10,249 nt of DNA from CAZMXI01 sp964570205. Lineage in GTDB: Bacteria; Planctomycetota; Phycisphaerae; Tepidisphaerales; Tepidisphaeraceae. The stretch is taken from assembly GCA_964570205.1 (NCBI GenBank), contig CAZMXI010000174.1, positions 1-10,249 of the forward strand, read 5' to 3'. The notes under the pieces were generated by a model. The model searched no databases, was not told the DNA's origin, and saw only the letters and a list, made by a program, of their open reading frames with translations. Shown here piece by piece: positions 6,720-10,249 of the stretch. Each line of letters opens with the position of its first letter. Position 1 is the first letter of the stretch. Both the position numbers and the translations under genes were made by a program.

Positions 6720-7262
6720 CTATTCCCGGATAATCCTCTGCTCAACCGCCAATCCGCGTAGTCGTTCCGCCAGACGCCGCCGAGCTCGATGCAGACGGCT
6801 CATGACCGTTCCAATCGGTATATCCAGCGCATCCGCGATTTCCTGGTACGGCATATCTTCCACGGCCCATAAGACCAGGACCGTTCGGTATTCCTCCGGC
6901 AGGTCGTCCAGCGCCTGCACCAGCCGCTCGTCCATTGCCTCAAAACTATGCCAATCAATGGGTAAGGCATCGTCCCCCGAAGACTCGACCGCCTCAAGCT
7001 GCTCATCGCTTAACGCCACGGCCTGCCTCCCCTCACGCTTCCTATGGGTGATGTGCAGATTGTGAAGAATCCGTATCAACCACGGCCTGATTCCATATCC
7101 CTTAAGGTCGAAACTCTCCTTGGCTCGCAACGCCCGCACATAGGTTTCCTGCACAAGATCCTCAGCCAAGAGTGGATCTTCCGCCAGCCGGCGGGCCACG
7201 CGGTAGAGCAGGTCGATCTGCTCAAGAGCCAATCGCTCGAATTCAGCCAATGCAATCTTCAT
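6720..7262 (-). CDS. ECF-family RNA polymerase sigma factor
   Basis: A 180-residue group IV (ECF) sigma-70 factor with only regions 2 and 4. Region 2 spans about 14-78, with EDLVQETYVRAL (34-45, region 2.2) and PWLIRILHNLHI (60-71, region 2.4). An acidic linker follows at 83-112. Region 4 spans about 115-165, with LPEEYRTVLVLWAVE (121-135) and the helix-turn-helix MPYQEIADAL-IPIGTVMSRLHRARR. It should recruit RNA polymerase to a small regulon, probably including its own promoter. The open frame extends back to 7568, but the extra 102 codons show no sigma homology. The ATG at 7262 begins exactly where family members begin, although its Shine-Dalgarno (GAGAG, about 12 nt upstream) is weak. The anti-sigma-like gene follows after 98 bp. 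I cannot assign the ECF subgroup from sequence alone. Confidence 0.92.
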   Translation of the reverse strand: MKIALAEFERLALEQIDLLYRVARRLAEDPLLAEDLVQETYVRALRAKESFDLKGYGIRPWLIRILHNLHITHRKREGRQAVALSDEQLEAVESSGDDALPIDWHSFEAMDERLVQALDDLPEEYRTVLVLWAVEDMPYQEIADALDIPIGTVMSRLHRARRRLAERLRGLAVEQRIIRE

Positions 7263-7355
7263 CTGCGGTCTGCAACTCTCGAACTGAACGCAGAATAGCG
7301 TAACTGCAGAGGAATTCCAGCGAACGATCTCGGACAGTCGAACAAGGCAATTCCG

Positions 7356-7379
7356 TACCAAATCACTAACCATTTGGTA
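7356..7379. promoter_or_regulatory. Inverted repeat TACCAAAT-N8-ATTTGGTA, candidate operator
   Basis: Perfect 8-bp arms (TACCAAAT at 7356-7363, ATTTGGTA at 7372-7379) flank an 8-bp spacer. The arms are AT-rich against a GC-rich background. The 16-bp centre-to-centre distance of the half sites is one to two helical turns, compatible with a dimeric DNA-binding protein. It lies 94 bp upstream of the sigma gene start and could control either divergent gene. No T-run follows to suggest a terminator. Confidence 0.45.
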
Positions 7380-7569
7380 GCAAACGCTCTGGCGATTGGT
7401 CCGAGACAAGGGTATGGTACGACGTGTCCGCCTGATATCGGATGAGATCGCGCTGTCTGAGCCGGAGTTGTGCCGGGTCGAAGGTAGGCATTCAAGCCGT
7501 GTTAAGCCGATAACCATGTGCGCGCGGGCGGTCGTTGCGGGAACGTGGGTATCGAGCAAGGCGGGCAAG

Positions 7570-7584
7570 TGTCTGGTACAGACA
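7570..7584. promoter_or_regulatory. Inverted repeat TGTCTG-GTA-CAGACA
   Basis: Perfect 6-bp arms flank a 3-bp spacer, 107 bp before the transferase ATG at 7692. This is a plausible operator or leader hairpin for the polysaccharide genes. The half site partly resembles the GTCYGAG copies elsewhere in the same region. The length is short enough that chance cannot be excluded. Confidence 0.3.
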
Positions 7585-7691
7585 GAGTTGAATCAGGTCG
7601 AAAAAGATGAAGTCCCTGGGTGGTGGCCCGCACAACGTTGGTGGGCCCGTATTGCCCTCAGAACGAACAGGGGAGCATCAAGGCGCAAGTT

Positions 7692-9074
7692 ATGAATGGG
7701 CTCATGGCAAGCGAGGTGCTGGTCGGGCTGGAGACTTTCTCCGCCGACGCGGTCGTTTCTCCTTACATTTACGTCTTTTACGCCGCATACATCGTTTCCC
7801 TGATCTTTACGCCGGTAATGCGCTCCATCGCGATGCACTACGGCATCATCGATCAGCCAGATGGCATTCGCAAAATGCATCGCACGCCCGTTGCCTACCT
7901 CGGTGGCGTCGCGGTCTTCCTCGGCTGGCTGAGCGGACTGGCCGCCAGCCAGTTCCTAACGCTTCACCGGGTTGAAGAAGGCATGGCCCGACACATCGCT
8001 GTGCACTTTGGCATCGTCGTCGGCGGCTGCGCGATCATCCTCCTGGGCCTCTGGGACGACATTCTGGGACTTAGCCCATACAAGAAGATACTCGGCCAAG
8101 TGTTCGCAGCCGGGTGCCTTCTTGCTGCCGGCATCGGACGGCAGTCAGCCTGGGTGTTCCTGCATCCGATCCTGGCCAGAACCAGCCTCTACCTGGGGTG
8201 GCCGGTTGCGCAACCTGAACTCCTCAGCCAATGGCCGCACGATCACCCGATCTTCATCGGCGCACTGAGTGCGATCTTTGTTGTCGGCGTTGTCGTGCTT
8301 TGCTGCAACGCAACCAACCTGATGGATGGCTTGGATGGCCTTTGCGGCGGGGTGACTGCGGTGGTGGCCGCCGGCTTCCTGTTCCTGGCAGTGAGCCTGG
8401 CCATGAACGGGGGTGCGGTCAACACTAACCGCGACGCACTGCGTGTCGTGCTCGGTCTGGCACTCGTTGGAGGTGTTCTGGGGTTCGTCCCGTTCAATTT
8501 CAATCCGGCCTCCATCTTCATGGGCGATACCGGGAGCATGTTCCTGGGCTTCTGCTGCGCCACGATGGCGGTGCTGTTCGCGTCCGAGTTCCATTTCAAA
8601 TGGTTCCTGGCAGCCATGGTGATGTTCTCATTGCCTTTGTTGGACACTGCCCTGGCATTTGTGCGACGGTGGGTGAACGGACGGCCGCTATTCAGCCCTG
8701 ACAGGTACCATTTCCACCACCAGCTTGTAGCGCGTGGTTTCAGCGTAAAGCGAACGGTGGTCATTAGTTACGGATTGAGCCTGATTTTCTGCCTGCTGGG
8801 CGCTGCGATTGTCTTCACCCGGACGCGATACGCAGTGGCCATCTACCTGGTCGTCTTCGGCTCCATCATCGTCGCCGCCTATAAGATGGGCATGGTGCAC
8901 GAGAGTGTGAAGACGGTCACGCGCAAGCCTCTGGGCACTGCAGATGCCGGAGCCATGCCTTCCCAAGTGGAACCCGGCGCTGTTCTGGAGGTCAGGCCGG
9001 AGCCGAAAACCGCCGAGACAGCGTGTGAGGCATCCCGCTCCAAGGCACCACAGGGCGTCACCGAGAACGCTTGA
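7692..9074 (+). CDS. Polyprenyl-phosphate N-acetylhexosamine-1-phosphate transferase (WecA/TagO/MraY superfamily)
   Basis: A 460-residue polytopic membrane enzyme of the kind that moves a sugar-1-phosphate from a UDP-sugar to undecaprenyl phosphate, the first membrane step of glycan assembly. Visible motifs in order: DQPDGIRKMHRTPVAYLGG (54-72), GLWDD with D122-D123 (Mg2+/phosphate site), NATNLMDGLDGL (206-217), FNFNPASIFMGDTGSMFLGF (268-287), and HFHH (340-343), the histidine motif on the cytosolic face. About ten or more hydrophobic segments are present. The DQPDG/HFHH combination fits WecA/TagO/RfaL-type enzymes for O-antigen, teichoic acid or EPS better than MraY. After the last helix (to about 398) comes a 60-residue hydrophilic tail rich in Pro, Ala and Glu, absent from minimal family members. 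The ATG at 7692 has AAGG eight bases upstream. A GTG at 7620 in frame would add 24 non-hydrophobic residues and is less likely. The following sugar dehydrogenase gene supports a polysaccharide role. The exact sugar is not readable. Confidence 0.9.
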   Translation: MNGLMASEVLVGLETFSADAVVSPYIYVFYAAYIVSLIFTPVMRSIAMHYGIIDQPDGIRKMHRTPVAYLGGVAVFLGWLSGLAASQFLTLHRVEEGMARHIAVHFGIVVGGCAIILLGLWDDILGLSPYKKILGQVFAAGCLLAAGIGRQSAWVFLHPILARTSLYLGWPVAQPELLSQWPHDHPIFIGALSAIFVVGVVVLCCNATNLMDGLDGLCGGVTAVVAAGFLFLAVSLAMNGGAVNTNRDALRVVLGLALVGGVLGFVPFNFNPASIFMGDTGSMFLGFCCATMAVLFASEFHFKWFLAAMVMFSLPLLDTALAFVRRWVNGRPLFSPDRYHFHHQLVARGFSVKRTVVISYGLSLIFCLLGAAIVFTRTRYAVAIYLVVFGSIIVAAYKMGMVHESVKTVTRKPLGTADAGAMPSQVEPGAVLEVRPEPKTAETACEASRSKAPQGVTENA

Positions 9075-9132
9075 CAAAGGCCAATCATGAACGAAGCACT
9101 GTAAGCCGAAGTCGCAGATGTACAAGTCTAGA

Positions 9133-9149
9133 TTGGCTTGGCACTTGCG
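9133..9149 (+). promoter_or_regulatory. Candidate sigma-54 (-24/-12) promoter
   Basis: The sequence TTGGCTTGGCACTTGCG fits the sigma-54 layout: TTGGC at the -24 side, a G at the eighth position, and TTGC at the -12 side, with GG and GC exactly 12 bases apart as required. It departs from the consensus YTGGCACGrNNNTTGCW at two bases of the -24 box and at the final W. Transcription would begin near 9160, leaving a leader of about 90 nt. Sigma-54 dependence would require an enhancer-binding activator, and none is encoded in the window. Confidence 0.45.
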
Positions 9150-9207
9150 GCTTTTGCACCCTGACTGCTGTGCGATCGGCAGTCTATGATGCTGCTGTTC
9201 ATTGACT

Positions 9208-9232
9208 TGGCGGGCGGCCAGGAAGTTTGGCC
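9208..9232 (+). promoter_or_regulatory. Mutually exclusive short hairpins in the leader
   Basis: TGGC (9208-9211) can pair with GCCA (9217-9220), while GGCCA (9216-9220) can instead pair with TGGCC (9228-9232). The two pairings compete for the same central segment, and the second ends six bases before the ribosome-binding site. This could tune translation, but stems of four to five base pairs are weak and common in GC-rich DNA. Confidence 0.2.
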
Positions 9233-9249
9233 CTTGCGAGGTGACTGCT

Positions 9250-10249
9250 ATGGATGTGACAGTGATTGGATGCGGATACGTCGGTCTGGTTACGGCAACA
9301 TGCCTTGCGAGCATCGGCCACACCGTGCGGGGCGTCGAGAAAGATGCAAAGAAACTGAAGATCCTTCAGGACGCGGGTTGTCCGCTGTTCGAGCCGGGCT
9401 TGCAGGAGTTGATGAAGGAGCAGTTCCTCTCTGGGCAGCTTCAGTTCACGGAAGACGTGAAGGCAGCCGTAAAAGATGCGGAGGTGATCGTTCTGGCCGT
9501 CGGAACGCCCCCCCGCCCCGACGGCACCGTTGACATGAGCTACCTGGAAGCCGCGGGCAAGGAGGTCTGCGAGGCATTGGCCTCGATCAACAGCGATTAC
9601 ATGGTCACGATTGTCGTCAAGTCGACCGTTCCCTCCGGGACCAATCGCAAGTTCTACAGTTTCCTGCGCGAACAGACCAAGATGTTCATTCAGGTTGTCA
9701 GCAACCCCGAGTTTCTGCGAGAGGGCTCGGCGGTTCAGGATTTCCTGGAGCCCGACCGCATCGTCATCGGCGGGGAAAGCCCCGAGGCTTTTCGCATCAT
9801 GCGACGGCTGTACGATCCGATCATCAAGCGGGAAGAGAACTTCCTGACCATGTCGTGGGAGTCGGCGGAACTGACCAAGTATGCGGCCAACACGATGCTG
9901 GCGGCCCGAATCTCGTTCATGAATGAAATGACGATTCTCTGCGATGCCTACGGCGCCGACATCGAAGACATCCGCAAGGGCATTGGCACGGATTTCCGGA
10001 TCGGGCCGGCGTTTCTGCGGGCCGGCTGCGGTTATGGCGGCTCGTGCTTCCCCAAGGATGTGGCAGCGTTATCCCACATCAGCCGCGCGGTCGGCCATGA
10101 GAGCCTGTTCGTGCATGCCGTGCAGACGACGAACGCGAATCAGAAGAAAAGGTTCGTGGAGAAGCTGAAACAGAAGCTCGGACGACCCATCGAGGGCGCC
10201 ACGATCGCCGTATGGGGTCTGGCGTTCAAGGCCGACACGGACGACATTC
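9250..10249 (+). CDS. ugd: UDP-glucose 6-dehydrogenase, 3' end cut by window edge
   Basis: The first 333 codons of an NAD-dependent UDP-glucose 6-dehydrogenase, which oxidises UDP-glucose twice to UDP-glucuronate for acidic polysaccharides. The N-terminal Rossmann fold starts VIGCGYVGL (5-13), with E30 at the usual NAD-ribose position. GTPPRPDG (85-92), STVPSGT (125-131) and NPEFLREGSAVQDF (152-165) are family motifs. ELTKYAANT (207-215) carries K210 and N214 of the active site. CGYGGSCFPKD (260-270) carries the catalytic nucleophile C266. WGLAFKADTDD (322-332) opens the C-terminal nucleotide-binding domain. NPEFLREG and GSCFPKD favour UDP-glucose over UDP-ManNAc dehydrogenase, but related substrates remain possible. 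The ATG at 9250 is well supported by GAGGTGA at 9238-9244, five bases upstream. No stop occurs before the edge, and about 100 residues are probably missing. It follows the lipid-linked sugar transferase, as expected in an exopolysaccharide locus. Confidence 0.93.
   Translation, partial: MDVTVIGCGYVGLVTATCLASIGHTVRGVEKDAKKLKILQDAGCPLFEPGLQELMKEQFLSGQLQFTEDVKAAVKDAEVIVLAVGTPPRPDGTVDMSYLEAAGKEVCEALASINSDYMVTIVVKSTVPSGTNRKFYSFLREQTKMFIQVVSNPEFLREGSAVQDFLEPDRIVIGGESPEAFRIMRRLYDPIIKREENFLTMSWESAELTKYAANTMLAARISFMNEMTILCDAYGADIEDIRKGIGTDFRIGPAFLRAGCGYGGSCFPKDVAALSHISRAVGHESLFVHAVQTTNANQKKRFVEKLKQKLGRPIEGATIAVWGLAFKADTDDI

Larger units (their letters stand above)
7263..7691. other. Divergent intergenic region between sigma and transferase genes
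   Basis: This 429-bp stretch separates two divergent start codons, so it should hold promoters for both directions. It contains an 8-bp-arm inverted repeat at 7356-7379, a 6-bp-arm inverted repeat at 7570-7584, an 8-bp palindrome GGAATTCC at 7311-7318, and three copies of GTCYGAG (7329-7335 on the minus strand, 7399-7405 and 7455-7461 on the plus strand). I found no convincing -35/-10 pair. A plus-strand frame of 99 codons (7396-7695, TTG start) overlaps the downstream ATG by ATGA but resembles no known protein. Confidence 0.5.
9075..9249. other. Intergenic region upstream of the UDP-sugar dehydrogenase gene
   Basis: This 175-bp gap between two same-strand genes is long for a co-transcribed pair. 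It holds a sigma-54-like element at 9133-9149, three overlapping-complement segments at 9208-9232 and a strong ribosome-binding site at 9238-9244. No terminator hairpin with a T-run follows the transferase stop, so read-through is possible alongside a separate promoter. Confidence 0.5.

Noticed and set aside
7311..7318. GGAATTCC palindrome and GGAATT boxes as an ECF -35 element for sigma autoregulation
   Set aside because: No matching -10 element at 16-17 bases on the minus strand for either GGAATT copy.
7263..7568. N-terminal extension of the sigma factor to 7568
   Set aside because: The extra 102 codons carry no sigma-region features and run through the inverted repeat at 7356-7379. The ATG at 7262 matches the normal family start.
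7396..7695. Plus-strand frame of 99 codons whose TGA overlaps the transferase ATG (ATGA)
   Set aside because: The overlap looks like translational coupling, but the start would be TTG, there is no clear ribosome-binding site, the composition is odd (several Trp, Arg-rich end) and no family is recognisable. It is kept only as a remote possibility.
9071..9076. Perfect TTGACA at the end of the transferase gene as a -35 box
   Set aside because: No acceptable -10 hexamer lies 16-18 bases downstream.
9186..9533. Plus-strand frame of 115 codons overlapping the start of the UDP-glucose dehydrogenase
   Set aside because: It is a shadow in another frame. The frame starting at 9250 has the strong ribosome-binding site and all family motifs.

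Overview
The window is bacterial, GC-rich DNA that looks planctomycete-like (Planctomycetota or a close PVC relative). The grounds are a Tat-exported TIM-barrel-like protein next to exported ThuA-domain proteins, and a signal peptidase I of about 600 residues with a zinc-ribbon-like insert and a very large second insert. This assignment is inference from gene style. No rRNA or other marker gene is present.

Layout. (1) 180-3933, plus strand: a tight three-gene unit with gaps of 26 and 11 bp, encoding a Tat-signal protein of uncertain activity (320 aa), a secreted single-ThuA protein (306 aa) and a secreted tandem-ThuA protein (610 aa). Its leader carries a perfect 18-bp palindrome at 77-94. 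(2) 7262-3943, minus strand: an ECF sigma factor, a single-pass cysteine-rich anti-sigma-like membrane protein, and an enlarged signal peptidase I (lepB). The last gene converges on the ThuA unit with only 9 bp between stop codons. (3) 7692 to the right edge, plus strand: a polyprenyl-phosphate sugar-1-phosphate transferase (WecA/TagO/MraY superfamily) and the first 333 codons of a UDP-glucose 6-dehydrogenase. This looks like the start of an exopolysaccharide or capsule locus that continues past the window.

How the parts may work together. The sigma/anti-sigma pair is a membrane signalling unit and could sense the envelope state. lepB lies downstream on the same strand and might share its transcription. 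The divergent 429-bp region between sigma gene and transferase holds two clean inverted repeats that could be operators. A good sigma-54-like (-24/-12) element lies upstream of the UDP-glucose dehydrogenase gene, which would give the sugar-nucleotide gene its own regulated promoter. The ThuA unit looks like exported carbohydrate-related functions, but no substrate can be read from the sequence.

No tRNA, rRNA, CRISPR array, insertion sequence or convincing rho-independent terminator was seen. The strongest candidates for something undescribed are the signal peptidase architecture, the cysteine-rich anti-sigma-like sensor, and the triplicated ThuA module.
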